Shown here: one piece after another, positions 1-10,640 of the stretch
Layout of the letters: each line of letters starts with the position of its first letter
Position numbering within the stretch: position 1 is the stretch's first letter
NCBI GenBank assembly: GCA_032622095.1
Contig: CP136061.1
Span: forward strand, 186,316,369 to 186,380,368
Direction of reading: 5' to 3'
DNA: 64,000 nucleotides
DNA from: Siphonodentalium dalli
Lineage: Eukaryota; Mollusca; Scaphopoda; Gadilida; Siphonodentaliidae
Translations under genes and position numbers: made by a program
Notes under the pieces: model-generated
Told to the model about the DNA's origin: nothing
Databases searched by the model: none
Seen by the model: the letters and a program-made list of their open reading frames with translations, nothing else

Positions 1-254
1 TCTGCGGCATATTTGAACATTCTCATGAAAATATGATCAACTGAAGCGCCTTCAATTGTTCAGTTTGATTTCGAACTTGCATTCAGAAAGTGGAAGGATG
101 TGAAATCGCGTAGGATTTTCAACAATGTTTAAATTTTGACAATTATTGTTAATTTGTTGATGTTGTATATTGTTATGACTTATTATAAGTGCTGATAACT
201 TTGAATAAATAAATGTTTATATCATTTTACATCTTGTGCTAATTTATCCCACAG
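1..254 (+). other. intron upstream of the exon at 255
   Basis: This AT-rich stretch ends in a pyrimidine-containing AG acceptor (ttatcccacag, 244-254). I found no convincing upstream exon inside it, so the intron probably runs off the left edge. Confidence 0.5.
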
Positions 255-446
255 TATGTGGCTAAACTGTTTTCAAAAGTGGCTAACAAAATTGCACAAG
301 AGGCTAAAAAAATGGCTACAAAGAATGTCGGCCAGGGCGAAAACTGGGTACACGGTATCTATTTCTGGATTTTTGGCTTCTTTAAAATCATCTTTGCATT
401 TGTATTCTATCCCATAACATACTGGCCACAGGAACGTGGCATCTAG
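255..446 (+). CDS. terminal exon of a small membrane protein, unrecognised
   Basis: The exon follows a good splice acceptor and is open in phase 0 for 63 codons to TAG at 444-446. The first half is basic and amphipathic, rich in Lys and Ala. The second half, starting about residue 36, is strongly hydrophobic and aromatic (GIYFWIFGFFKIIFAFVF) and reads as one C-terminal membrane segment, followed by a short tail ending ERGI. GTG at 258 is not a credible start, because the acceptor and the open phase point to continuation from an upstream exon. A polyadenylation signal lies about 470 bp downstream. The family is not recognised; a small integral membrane protein is an inference from hydropathy alone. 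The gene converges on the minus-strand exon at 966-1220. Confidence 0.6.
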   Translation, partial: YVAKLFSKVANKIAQEAKKMATKNVGQGENWVHGIYFWIFGFFKIIFAFVFYPITYWPQERGI

Positions 447-965
447 GATGCATAGATCGGATTTGAACCTGTCCCATTATTGGTCAGGAACTACTAGCAT
501 CCCTGCTCTTGGGACCCCAGCAAAGTACACTGGCAATCAGAACTCACTCAGCCCTCGAATTTAGGAAAAATGTCCCACGGCAAACTTAAAGTTGTGGTAT
601 GTTAGATTCCACATATTGCCAACACTGTTTCCCACGGAACTGCTTATTACTGTGGCCAAGTTCGAGGACTGACTCACTCTAAGATCATGAAAGTGTCAAA
701 AGGAAACAATTAATAGTTACAAAAAAGTGTGATGTATTTTGGGAAAGCCCACACACACACACAGTTACTCCTTCCGAGAAATAATAAGTCAACGAGACTA
801 TGAAAGACTCAGTATGTCAGTATGACCATGAGAGTATGTTTACCCAGACTGGGCACAATTGTGCATTTTACAGACTGACTGTAATGTCAGAAAAAAACAT
901 TCCCTGCACTTAAGGCAATAAATTCTAAACTAGAGCATAAATACAAGCCTGTACATGTGAGTAAC
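447..965 (+). other. 3' UTR and convergent intergenic space
   Basis: No coding signal is seen between the two convergent terminal exons. A short CA run lies at about 751-762 and an AATAAA signal at 917-922. Confidence 0.5.
917..922 (+). other. candidate polyadenylation signal AATAAA
   Basis: A canonical AATAAA lies downstream of the plus-strand stop at 444-446 and would give a 3' UTR of roughly 0.5 kb. In this AT-rich DNA it could occur by chance. Confidence 0.4.
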
Positions 966-1220
966 TCATACATACTTCACACTGGAATCTTGGCTGACCG
1001 ATCTTTTGTTGTATAATCCGAGATGTTCGAGAAATTCATCAGTGATGCTTGGGAATGATGTATCAGGGGTGCTAGTTGGAGAGGTTGGACTCTTTTCAGA
1101 TGCTCCCTCAGTATCATTGACTACTATCTTGATCTCTGGAGCAATCATACTTTGTTCTGTTATTTCTGGCAACTCAGGCATTTTATGACGAACATTCTCT
1201 CTTCTTTTGGCAAGGTTTTC
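966..1220 (-). CDS. terminal exon of an unrecognised acidic, Ser/Thr/Pro-rich protein
   Basis: On the minus strand a pyrimidine-rich acceptor (ctcctcttttattgaag) precedes an exon of 255 bp, exactly 85 codons including the TGA at 966-968, in phase 0. The peptide starts ENLAKRRENVRHKMPELPE, continues through a Ser/Thr/Pro-rich stretch near residues 35-55 and ends EFLEHLGLYNKR followed by a hydrophilic tail. Low hydrophobicity and many charged residues suggest an intracellular, partly disordered C-terminus. Longer translation upstream of the acceptor (to 1298) is probably intron. The family is not recognised. It converges with the plus-strand exon at 255-446. It may be an alternative last exon of the gene with exons at 4393-4965, since the phases agree. 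Confidence 0.55.
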   Translation of the reverse strand, partial: ENLAKRRENVRHKMPELPEITEQSMIAPEIKIVVNDTEGASEKSPTSPTSTPDTSFPSITDEFLEHLGLYNKRSVSQDSSVKYV

Positions 1221-2343
1221 CTTCAATAAAAGAGGAGTTTCAGTTAAAACAAGTTTAAAAAAACCATACATACAATGTTGACCATGGACTGCTGTCATAG
1301 CTACACATTAATCATGTCCTGTGAACAAGGAGATCTTCAAAATAAACTGATGACATGTTTTTTATAGCTGAAATCAGTTTACTAAATACTTATGTCATGT
1401 GTTGATTTGAGGTGTATTCATGAGTGCAGATTGCAAATCAAATTCATGATCAGAAAAGAAATAGGAGATTTGCAGTAATTTTGATCGCATAGATAATTTT
1501 CTGTTAACTTTCTGATGAATAAACATGCTATTAATGTAGTTTTATTATATGCTTCCCTATCAAATTCAATATATATTTCGCTAGTCGAGTGCCCAACTGT
1601 AATACATACTCCAATGTTATACCTCAGTGTAGATTCCTTATATTACATGGTAGCTTGCTTATATTACACGCTAGCTTGCTAATATTATACACACTAACTC
1701 CAATCATGGTGAAACACTTTCAGAATTTAAATTCATATTCATACGCCTAAAGCAAAACAAACTACATGTATTTGCATATTTTTGTCAGCGAAAAGTGATG
1801 GGGCAAATATTCTGGTTATATGCACGCATTTATGTAAGTCAACTCCAAATAGTGACCCACTGCAGATTAATAGTCACTTCTGCAACACACCCGCTTTGTT
1901 TTGATACAGCGGGTCATCAAAGATGTTATGGATAAATATTTTTGAATAAGGGAAAATGGCGTTCCATACTTGTAACGTCACAAGTTGAAGACTGAATTGT
2001 TTTTGAAAAATTAATTAAATTTGGTTGATATCATTTCGATGTTAAGTTGTTATATTTTGGCTCTGCGATAAGACTGTCTACTTTAGCTATAGGCAATTAA
2101 CCTAACTGGATGATCGGTGTTTGAGCTGGATGTATTTAAGACAAAAGCAGGTCATAATCATGTCGCTCATGGCCATACTGTCATAAATGTTTATCAACTT
2201 GATGAATGTAAACATGTCACAGATCCACCAAAGACCGGCAACAATGTTGTAGGCAATAATTTGGATGGCGCAGGACAGTGGAACTACATACATGTACACA
2301 TACTAATCCATATATGGCAAATTTTGGTCCCTGTTGTTACATA
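1221..2343. other. non-coding stretch
   Basis: No exon was supported here. Near 1635-1690 there is a short diverged duplication around tagcttgc. The ORFs at 2102-2344 on both strands look like chance reading frames. Confidence 0.4.
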
Positions 2344-2600
2344 GGTTACATTGGGTACAAATTAAAAAACGCATGCCTGAACTACTTTCAGGAGCATTGG
2401 TACATAGGGTACAAATGGTTACTTCTGGTTACTTCAATCCCAAAGTACCTGGTTACATTGGGTACAAATTAGAAAACATATTTCCTGAACTAATTTACAG
2501 CCCATGTGTACATTATAATGTTACATTTGTTACTTTTATTTGTTTTACTTTGAAATCCCAAAGTACCTGGTTACATTGGGTACAAATTAGAAAAATTAGA
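2344..2600. repeat. tandem repeat, about 107-118 bp unit, 2.3 copies
   Basis: The string ggttacattgggtacaaatt starts at 2344, 2451 and 2569, followed in the first two copies by related sequence ending in cctgaacta. The copies have drifted and differ in length. The overlapping ORFs here are products of the repeat. Confidence 0.8.
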
Positions 2601-4392
2601 CATTCCGTATTGTCCAGACTTCCCAAAAATGTGGTGAATTAAAAAAAAAAACTCTTGCATACTGAGTGGGGTAAAACAAGGTACTACTTTCTGAGATTTA
2701 TTTTTCGTAAAATATATATTTTTCTTCCAACTGTCATGCCAGAATTACAATAAGAATCGCTCTCCTATACATCTCTTAAAAGACTATATAATTGAAAAAT
2801 TCCAGTGTGAAATTCAGGAAGAGTGTTACACACCTAATTTGTTTGGTAGTGCCATAACTTTATCAAAATATACAAGTGATAAGCAATGAGTCTATAGTTT
2901 TCCTAATAATTCGCTGTGGATAGCTCAGAATTTTATGAGTAGGCCCTGATAACACAAGACTTCCTGTAATATGAGAGACACAGATGAGAGATCCGAGAAG
3001 AATTTTGCCCTGGTTTATAAGTGTTAAGTTATAAGTAATAACCTGACTAGATAAGAAAAGTAGAACAGGTAATCAAGCTGAGTGAAGCAAGAGAAATTAT
3101 GTTATTAACACTAATGGTTTCTGATATCAACTTACCAGTATGGGGTAATTAAGCATGTTCTGACTGGGGCAGTAGGAATAACTGGTAACACATATTACAT
3201 ACTGTATAAATAACATGTGTTGTGTCTGTTAGAAGTCTTTGACGGAAGGGACAGCATAACTTTGGTATCAAAGGGTAAGAGCCCCAAAAAATATTCAGAA
3301 GCCTCACCTGCACAATTCTGAAAACAAGAGGTTTCACAACTGCACAGTTGGTGGCATATATACAGTGCCAAGTTGAAACATGATCAGGACAGAACCCATT
3401 TTAAAACAAATAAGTGAGCTTTATTAATTTTCTGAAGTGGTCTAATTCAAAAGATGTTTTTATTCTGGCATGCAATGACTGGACAAAACATGTCGTACAT
3501 GTATGTGTATATATATATGTAGATTTATCCACTGCTTACTACCTCTATTGCCTACATAAAGCCTGCCTAATAAACGTTACGTTTATTATGTCAATGTAGC
3601 TTTATTAGGTCAATGTAGCTTTATTAGGTTAGTACTACATTCATGATGTAATTGTATATGCAAATTGCACAGGTAACTGAGGACGTCAACCGATCTAAAT
3701 GACGTCTTTGTGATTTTGGGACATTTTTATTGTCCACAATTCACCGCAATTGATACAAAATTTGGAAATGGATATATGTGTTTTCGCTCTAAAGGCCAGC
3801 TTAGAATAACTATTTAAAAAACCCAACAAACTGATTCGCTCTAAGTTTCACTCCAGTTTTTCCACGTCATCAATGCTAATTAGTTTGCTTGACCTAATAA
3901 ATGTAAGGGCATCATCAAAGTAACGAATGTAAAACTGAGGAAAATGATAGATTTACCTCACAAAAGGGAAGTTTTGTGCGATGGATAAATAAAATTTGTA
4001 GCTAACGTTGTTGCTTAAACTGTTTATGTCTGCTCGGGGGATTTGGCATATATTTACACTCACGGACGTTAACAGTTTAAACGATGACACTAGCTACATA
4101 TTCTATATATATCCTTCATCCCACTGCGGTTCACGACTACAAATCATTCACATCTAGTCTAAGATGACAAAGATACAGGGATGTAGGTATTCAAAATTAC
4201 TAATAAATACATACCCACGAATATAGGTTATATAGGTTATTTTCAAACTATAGGTTATTTTTTTTTTAAACTTGACAAAATATGAATGGACGGAACCCAG
4301 TGTATCTTTATAAATATCCTTTCCCCATGGTGGTTCATCAGCATATCTAAGACCATGGACGGAACCCTTTTCCAGCCCTTGTCATTTTTCTT
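2601..4392. other. intergenic or intronic stretch with minor repeats
   Basis: An A10 run lies at 2641-2651. A 19-bp direct duplication (tcaatgtagctttattagg) lies at 3591-3628. No coding exon was supported; the stop of the minus-strand exon lies at 4393. Confidence 0.4.
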
Positions 4393-4512
4393 CTACGTCA
4401 TTGCTTTCAAATTGTTCATGAAATTCTCAATATTGGCTTCTCCCTTTTTTTCTACGGCATCGCCTTTTGCTGTAGCTATTTCAGAGTCTACCATTTCTAT
4501 ATCTCCCACTAA
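4393..4512 (-). CDS. terminal exon of an unrecognised acidic protein
   Basis: On the minus strand the acceptor tttattttatccttaaag precedes 120 bp that translate in phase 0 into 39 residues and TAG at 4393-4395. The peptide is charged and helix-prone (middle part TAKGDAVEKKGEANIENF) with no low-complexity bias, and looks far more like real coding than the opposite-strand ORF covering the same bases. The preceding exon candidate at 4895-4965 ends in phase 0, so the two join cleanly. No family is recognised. The alternative is chance openness over 40 codons. Confidence 0.45.
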   Translation of the reverse strand, partial: LVGDIEMVDSEIATAKGDAVEKKGEANIENFMNNLKAMT

Positions 4513-4894
4513 CTTTAAGGATAAAATAAATTATTTATTGCCAAATTTAGCTGAAATGTAAGTCTTTGGTTTGAATGTGAATGCATATGCACTCTGCAGA
4601 TAACCCAAGCATTTATAACTTAAGGCTTAACTGTCAAATTTAAGAATACTAATATGAAACAGATACAGCTTATATAAGCATCAATTTGCAGGTAATATAA
4701 ATGCGGCTTGTGCATGATAATTTAATTTTATAGTCAGGTGTAATCAGGCCATCAAATGCCAACAAAAGCACCACTTGTTCAGTAAGCGAAACATCGAGCT
4801 TGTTCACTCGAGCTTGTTACCATGGCTCTCACAGACAGGATGTCTGGAGGAAAAGCTTATAATGAAGTAATTGTGACAAGAAATTATAACTCAC

Positions 4895-4965
4895 AATACA
4901 AGTGCTATATAACTCTGGAAAATTAACTTTTTCAGCACTCAACTCATAGTCTTGATTTCTAGCTA
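4895..4965 (-). CDS. internal exon joined to 4393-4512
   Basis: Minus-strand acceptor ttcatgttgcag and donor GTGAGT (4889-4894) bound 71 bp. The exon opens with two bases of a split codon and then encodes 23 residues beginning ARNQDYELSAEKVNFPELYS, ending in phase 0. Phase and polarity fit the terminal exon 380 bp downstream. Upstream exons were not found. The TTAA element at 4997-5325 would sit in the next upstream intron, very close to this acceptor. Confidence 0.45.
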
Positions 4966-4996
4966 CTGCAACATGAAAAATCAAACTAGTAATTAA

Positions 4997-5325
4997 CCTC
5001 TTCGCTGCTATGACGTCCATAACTATTACGGACGTAAAAGTGCACGCCGTGTGCTATATGGTCCGTAGGTACTACGGACCTACTTCAGCACACTAGACGT
5101 AGGCCATTATACATAACTGGAACTCAGAGATTGGTGCATCGGAATAACTGTATCTCCAAGTTTCTAACAGTGTATGATGTTCCACGATTGTGAATGATAA
5201 TAGCCTTTCAACCGAGTCAGTTTTATAGTTCTTGTGGTATTCCCGTTATAATTTCCCATTGGAAAATGGCAATAACGTCAACAGCCCAGCACATGACATC
5301 ATAACGTCATTTAGCAGCGAAGAGG
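4997..5325. mobile_element. TTAA-flanked MITE with CCTCTTCGCTGCTA ends (329 bp)
   Basis: Terminal inverted repeats CCTCTTCGCTGCTA face each other and are flanked by TTAA at 4993-4996 and 5326-5329. Just inside both ends lie TGACGT motifs, and the left half holds two small palindromes around TACGGACGTA and GGTCCGTAGG. TTAA duplication with CCT/CCC ends is the mark of piggyBac-type elements. There is no coding capacity. Only one copy occurs in the window. Confidence 0.75.
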
Positions 5326-5329
5326 TTAA

Positions 5330-5894
5330 GTGTAAGAGGAAAGAATGCCAATTGGTTCCCAAAATCTATATCAATTAAAATTCCTCCGAGATAAGGAGTG
5401 CATAAATTTGCAAAGCGACTTTCTCAAATTTGGCCAGTTGGATTCTGAAAACATTCCGAAACATATTGTACTAACATTTGTGTAAAAATACCAGACAAAA
5501 ATGCTTTATCCGTCACAAGAGCATTCAATCATCAGAGCATCAAAAACTGTAGATCATAGAATGCTAATAGAACTGAACATCAGAAGCAAGTACCTCTTTT
5601 ACTAATTGAGAAAATCTATGTTTTGCCAGGGAATAAAAACTAACCGAGGCAGGAACTATGTGAAGACTATCTGACCCAAAGATCTGTTCACAAACAATGC
5701 TTCTTATCTCGGAAGCATATAACTAGCTCATCCCACGGGTGAAAGAAAGCTTATGTTAAGAACCAATATTCCAGAGTTCCTTGAGAGCTAGAGGGTAATC
5801 TATGAGGGATTATAATTATAACAAGGCTTATTACAGGGAAGGATGAAGCAAGCCTAAGATTATTACTATCAATCAAAGCTTGTAATTATTTCTA
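5330..5894. other. non-coding stretch
   Basis: No gene, repeat or palindrome was recognised; the minisatellite begins at about 5895. Confidence 0.35.
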
Positions 5895-6160
5895 TCATGT
5901 TGATGCACAAGTCATTGATGTTAATTATAGGTGCTAAATATTTTTGTCATATTGATGCATTTATTGTGAGCTATGTAAATAAAAGTGCTAAATGTTTCTG
6001 TCAAATTGACGCACCAGTCAGTGATGTAAATAAAGGTTCTAAAAGTTTTGTTCATATTGATGCATTTATCGTGATGTAAACAAAGGTACGAAATGTTTCT
6101 TTCCAATCGACACATCAGTGATGGAGATAAAAGTGCTAAAATATTTGATCATATTGATGC
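5895..6160. repeat. ~51-bp minisatellite, main block
   Basis: About five diverged units repeat the pattern gatgtaaataaaggttctaa / atgtttctgtcatattgatgc. More units lie at 7120-7240 and 7637-7745, so the array once ran on and was split by the elements at 6167-7015 and 7241-7631. The overlapping ORFs on both strands are shadows of the repeat. Confidence 0.75.
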
Positions 6161-6166
6161 TTTTAG

Positions 6167-6424
6167 CCCTTTCATAATGGGAGCTGCGCTGGTGCATAAT
6201 TAAAGATCCTGTGCCAGTGTGCATTCGCTTATATATGCGAGTCTCCCATGGGGAGGTTCGCATAGAAGAGAATGCACTGGATTACAAGGTCAATGTAAAT
6301 ATTGTTAGGCCAATGTATTCTCTTATATATGTGAGGTTCCCTATGGGAGAATCCCATATATAAGACATTATTGCATTGGCACAAGGTTTTCGCAAAATGT
6401 CAGGAGGCTCCAGTAATGGAAAGG
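6167..6424. mobile_element. two-stem TTAA MITE, copy 1
   Basis: The ends are CCCTTTCATAATGGGAGC and, inverted, a CCTTTCCATTACTGGAGC variant. The right flank is TTAA (6425-6428); the left flank has drifted to TTAG (6163-6166). Inside are two long stems built on CTCTTATATATG...CATATATAAG, separated by ttacaaggtcaatgtaa. This is the most frequent family in the window. There is no ORF of its own. Confidence 0.75.
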
Positions 6425-7015
6425 TTAACTAGTGAGTGATGTGATTACAGATTTTGTAACAAAGTCGCTCTATCTGAAGCTTTCTGCCATCAAGGCCTTT
6501 ATCAATGTACAAAACAAATGCGCATGTATAATACATATATGTATCTTGAGGTTCATATGTAGACAAAGTGGTGATGTATGCCCTAGTACCACAAGATGTC
6601 CGGACTGCTTATTTCTAATTACGCCATTGGGAAACATGGTTCCAAACTTTCTCACTCAACAGTCTTCATTTACCATCCGCAATCCACATTGACCCATTAT
6701 CTATGCATAAAACATCACCCAATGGGGTAAATTTCAAAGTAAGCAACCCGTACATTTGCAGTTACATACTAGGCTTATGTCAAAATTTGATGTAAGCCTA
6801 TGCAACTCACTATCGTTAGCATCTATAACATTGTACAACTACACTGGACGACTATTGTCTACAAATGAGTCTCTAGATATGTGATATTTGTTTTGTACAT
6901 TGATAAAAGGCCATGACGGCCGAAAGCTCAGGATAGAGTGACTTTGTTAAAAAAATCTGTATTTACATCACTCACTAGTTAACCTTTAGCCTCCTGAAAT
7001 TTTGCGAAAACCTTC
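6385..7015. repeat. ~630-bp foldback with ~130-bp arms
   Basis: The left arm (6385-6520) and right arm (6885-7015) are inverted copies. They share ggttttcgcaaaat, ggttaactagtgagtgatgt, acagattttgtaacaaagtc (variants) and tatcaatgtacaaaaca. The left arm includes the last 40 bp of the MITE at 6167-6424. The right arm carries the same MITE end, with about 12 bp deleted, and then continues into other sequence. The loop has no convincing gene. Confidence 0.8.
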
Positions 7016-7240
7016 CCTATAGATACAGATGTCCCTAAACTACAAGGAATAAATATTTTCAATTATTATTAAAGATTCTAACTTTTCCACCATATTATGC
7101 ATTTATAGTTATGGCTGTATTTAAAATGATGGTGCCAAATGTTTCTGTCAATGTGATGCAATAGTAAAGTGATATTTAAAGATAGAGGTTCTAAATATTT
7201 ATATCACATTAATGCATACAGAGTGAGTGATATATAGATA

Positions 7241-7631
7241 CAGCCCTGGGAATTAAGGAAAATTTGCCTAGGCAATATTTTTTCCTAGGTGAAAGAAATT
7301 GGCCTAGGAAAAAACAGATTTTACCTAGGCAATTTTGCAACAATAATGCCATCTCAAATCAATATGATTCAATAATAACCTGAAATGCTTAGTTATTTTG
7401 GAGAACATTTCCAGGCCACTACTCATCATATATATATACATTCCACAAATCATCTCCAAAATATATGTAAAGTCATTTTGACTAAAGAGGTTCTATTTCT
7501 GATAGACACAAATCTATTTTAGTAACCCAATGAACTTGTTTGACCTAGGCAATATAATTGCCTAGGCAAACTGATTTTGCCTCTGCTTTTACCTAGGCAT
7601 TGCATATTGCCTAGGCTAATTCCCAGGGCTG
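7241..7631. mobile_element. CAGCCCTGGGAATTA-ended element (391 bp), TAGATA flanks
   Basis: Inverted ends CAGCCCTGGGAATTA and TAATTCCCAGGGCTG are flanked by TAGATA at 7235-7240 and 7632-7637. Several CCTAGGCAA palindromic motifs sit near each end. Removing the element rejoins a minisatellite unit, which supports a real insertion. A 6-bp duplication does not fix a superfamily. Part of the inner region (7380-7530) looks like unique sequence. Confidence 0.7.
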
Positions 7632-7745
7632 TAGATAAAGGTGCCACTTTAAATTAATGTTTCTGTCAAATTGACAAGATGGCCAGTAATACAAGTAAAG
7701 GTTCTAATGGTTTCAGTCATATTGATGCTTAAGGATGCATTTTAA

Positions 7746-8103
7746 TATCCGATTAAATGCCCTAAATTACTATTTCGTAACATTGAGACATTGCATAAAG
7801 TGGCTGGCAATGATATCTCATTATTCATCACCATCATTGGCAAAACCAAACAAGAATAATAACTTCTAGGATAGAGGGCTGGTTCTCTTCTAAATTCACC
7901 TTCCAGAAGAGTATACTATTCTAATCACTTCTACAACTAGTAGACAGCTACAACTCCCACTCATAGCTTCAGCCAGAGGGCCGTCCTGCAATCTTTGGGA
8001 TGGATTGTCTACCCAATATACCACCTATTGTAAGTCAAGAGTATCAACAGGGATGGCCAAATCTGGAGTCCCTGTTTAGAAATGGCAGTTGACCAGTCGG
8101 AGA
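7746..8103. other. non-coding stretch
   Basis: Nothing beyond unique AT-rich sequence was recognised. Confidence 0.3.
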
Positions 8104-8111
8104 CAGAACAA

Positions 8112-8537
8112 TAGTGTTGTGAGGTTTTAGAATTTACGTTTCGGTTTTTTTTCGGTAAAAAACCTCGGTTTCGGTTTTAGTAAGCAATCACTTAACATAA
8201 TAGCAATAGTCCAACACAACTGGACAAAACAGGCAATACCAGTTACAGAGGGTCATAATAATATGTCCTCATTTCAGTTTTGTTTGGCAACTCAATGACA
8301 CTTACGATATTATAACAACACATATCTGAGACGAAATGGACACATCCCGATATATAATTGATCAGAGAGGTCGATTATTTGACAACACTATCAACTAACA
8401 AGTCGATTCAATTGAAAAATAAACATACAAAAAAAAAACGTAATATGTCGGTTGGGGCAGAATCACGTCGGTCGGTTTCGGTCGGTATTTTTTAAAACCA
8501 AAACCGAGTTGTTTTCTCGGTTAACCGCACAACACTA
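8112..8537. mobile_element. hAT-like non-autonomous element (426 bp)
   Basis: The ends TAGTGTTGTGAGGTT and AACCGCACAACACTA are inverted copies with one mismatch. An exact 8-bp duplication, CAGAACAA, flanks them at 8104-8111 and 8538-8545. Subterminal GGTTTCGGT/ACCGAAACC repeats lie inside each end. Eight-bp duplications and TAG ends fit hAT. There is no transposase. Confidence 0.85.
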
Positions 8538-8545
8538 CAGAACAA

Positions 8546-8959
8546 ATCTCAGTATATAATCAGAATTAATTCAGTTCTCATCAGTGTTCTCATCATAAAT
8601 AATACTAAATATATTATCCATGCACAACGTCCATCATAATCATAAAACTAATGCATATTCAAGTTCAACATCATTACTTGTCACCAATATTCGATAGCAC
8701 CACTTACACTCTCGAAAGTACAACATGCATCGCTGGTCAAAAACCAGTTAATTTTTTTAATAATTACCATTGTTGCGTGGGCCACCATATTTATCTGGCT
8801 GGCTGAAGCCCTGCTCCCACTGTTATTGCTATTGCACCACCCCCAGGGTTATCATTTTTTACAATGAACATGCAAGCCTCTAGTTTGTAGGCATGTGACA
8901 AGGTATGTGAATTAAAAAACAAGAATCTCATCAAACATACCAAGTCGAGTTCTGGTAGC
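8546..8959. other. non-coding stretch
   Basis: No gene or repeat was recognised between the hAT-like element and the TA MITE. Confidence 0.3.
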
Positions 8960-9096
8960 TACAGTAATGCCCTAAATAATCGACTCACTGAGAGCTTTCC
9001 GATGAATGGCAACAAGCCATATTTCCGACTAAATCCTGAAAAATTACCAATAATTCTTCTGTGGTTAAGGAGTCAATTATTTAGGGCATTACTGTA
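8960..9096. mobile_element. TA-flanked MITE, copy 1 (137 bp)
   Basis: TACAGTAATGCCCTAAATAA at the left faces TTATTTAGGGCATTACTGTA at the right, ignoring small differences. The ends include the TA expected of Tc1/mariner-type duplications. The core contains a region around tttccgactaaatcctgaaa shared with copies at 41618-41763 and 59011-59120. Confidence 0.75.
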
Positions 9097-9217
9097 TGTT
9101 GAACATGTGCTTGGATTGAAAATTCATTAATTATAAACTGGCTATCATACACAACACTATTGAGGAAGTCAGATATATACCAAATATTAACTGAATTAAG
9201 TTTATATCTGTTCACAG

Positions 9218-9893
9218 TAGGGGCCTGCAAACCGTTCGAAATTCGGTTCATTTCAAAACCGATGTGATGATTTGGTCCGGTTCGAAACTTTTGTCAGGGT
9301 TTGACTGGGATTTGGGTTGTGTCAAGCCTTTTAGATGGTCCTGTAAAATGAGCAAATCAAACACCATGGAACGATCATGAAATTACATGAATCACTAACT
9401 TTGAAATGTAGACACACAATTCTAGCACTGTGTACACATAAAACGTTGGCATATATAACAGCCCTCATAATTATCCCCAGCAATCATTGGTGGCATATTA
9501 ATTGCAGTAGTAATTATAAATTTTTGCCACAGCATTTTATTACTGTGTCATTACTCACCCTGAAAGGGTGGACTATTAATTAATATATAGCCCTATGCAG
9601 ATAAAGTCATGTGCTAGAATAGTAACTGATTGCTTTCTAAGAAATGTTTATTATTTAATTATAGATATTGTTTACCCACATCTGTGCTGAAAGCCTCAAA
9701 TCTAAATGTATGTTTGCATTGAACTTAATTAATTTGATCATTACTCAGGTGCATGGGGTGATATTTTGTTGAAGTGGTCTTTGATAGAATCACTTTAATC
9801 TGTTCCCGCTATAAATAGGTGCAGTGCTATGCTATATGACAATTTGGTTTCAAGGTGAGGTTCGACCTAAAATCTAAGGTTTGCAGAGCCCTA
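9218..9893. mobile_element. hAT-like element, TAGGGSCCTGC family (676 bp)
   Basis: The left end TAGGGGCCTGCAAACC and the right end GGTTTGCAGAGCCCTA are near-perfect inverted copies, flanked by the exact 8-bp duplication GTTCACAG (9210-9217, 9894-9901). Inside are gttcgaaattcggttc and aaaaccga motifs near the left end. The same family inserts into gag at 53741-55165. The internal ORF at 9377-9583 has no transposase character. Confidence 0.85.
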
Positions 9894-9901
9894 GTTCACA
9901 G

Positions 9902-10349
9902 TCAATGATTGACAGACAATTAATATTAACTTATGTAGACATTGTTGAGCCAGTTTCATATACCGAAAATCAACAAAATCATGAATTTTTATCAAGATTT
10001 TGTCCCATCACAGTCAAAATCCACAACAATGAATTAAGGGCCATATCTCCGCACAAAATACGAGGACCTGGCCAGTTTTCGAACCTCGATCGACATTGTT
10101 GAGCAAGTCTCATATACCAAATAACAATAAAATGAGTTGATATTTGTTCAAGTTATCACGGAATTTCATAAATGCCAACTGAATGCCGACCTGTCCACGA
10201 ACCAACCTCGTCGAACTATAGGTAGAGCTTCTTTTTTTTTTAAACTGCTTGGTCACCCCCAAGGAACTGTATAACGATTAAGAGTTTTTCAGTGAGCAAG
10301 CTTGTACAAATGGGTCAAGGTACGTAAATTCCATATGATTTATTAAAAC
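9902..10349. other. non-coding stretch with a diverged duplication
   Basis: The motif gacattgttgagccagtttc at about 9938 recurs with changes at about 10091, each followed by catataccraaa. This appears to be an old ~153-bp tandem duplication. No gene was seen. Confidence 0.4.
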
Positions 10350-10640
10350 CAGTGCTTAGCGTTCCTGACAGTGACTCGTAACGTCATTGTGTGAAAATGT
10401 CATGTATTCGAAATCCCCTCTCTGCTTTTGAATGTTAAGTGCTGTATTGGTTGCTTTCAGCAAGCTATCTCATCCTAGGGTTGTCGCAGGGGACTTAACC
10501 GTTTTATTGTCAGCATGCTAATCCTGGTATGCTCATTAGCTGCTCGGAATGCTTCCTCCTGAGTGAGGATGGGTATAGTTAATGCTCTATGACCGGGGTA
10601 TTAATCATATAAAGTGCATTGAAACTAATTTACTGTGGAA
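10350..10640 (+). mobile_element. candidate tRNA-headed SINE
   Basis: At 10352-10425 the order cTTAGCGTTCCTGA, GACTCGTAACGTCAT and GTATTCGAAATCCC mimics the A box, anticodon region and B box of tRNA-derived SINE heads. The stretch ends near tcatataaagtgcattgaa, which resembles a SINE/LINE tail motif. No flanking duplication was found, so both limits are approximate. A mutated tRNA pseudogene is the alternative. Confidence 0.5.

Noticed and set aside
5895-6160. Regular spacing considered as a CRISPR array
   Set aside because: Units are head-to-tail and drifting with no unique spacers; this is animal DNA with a minisatellite.
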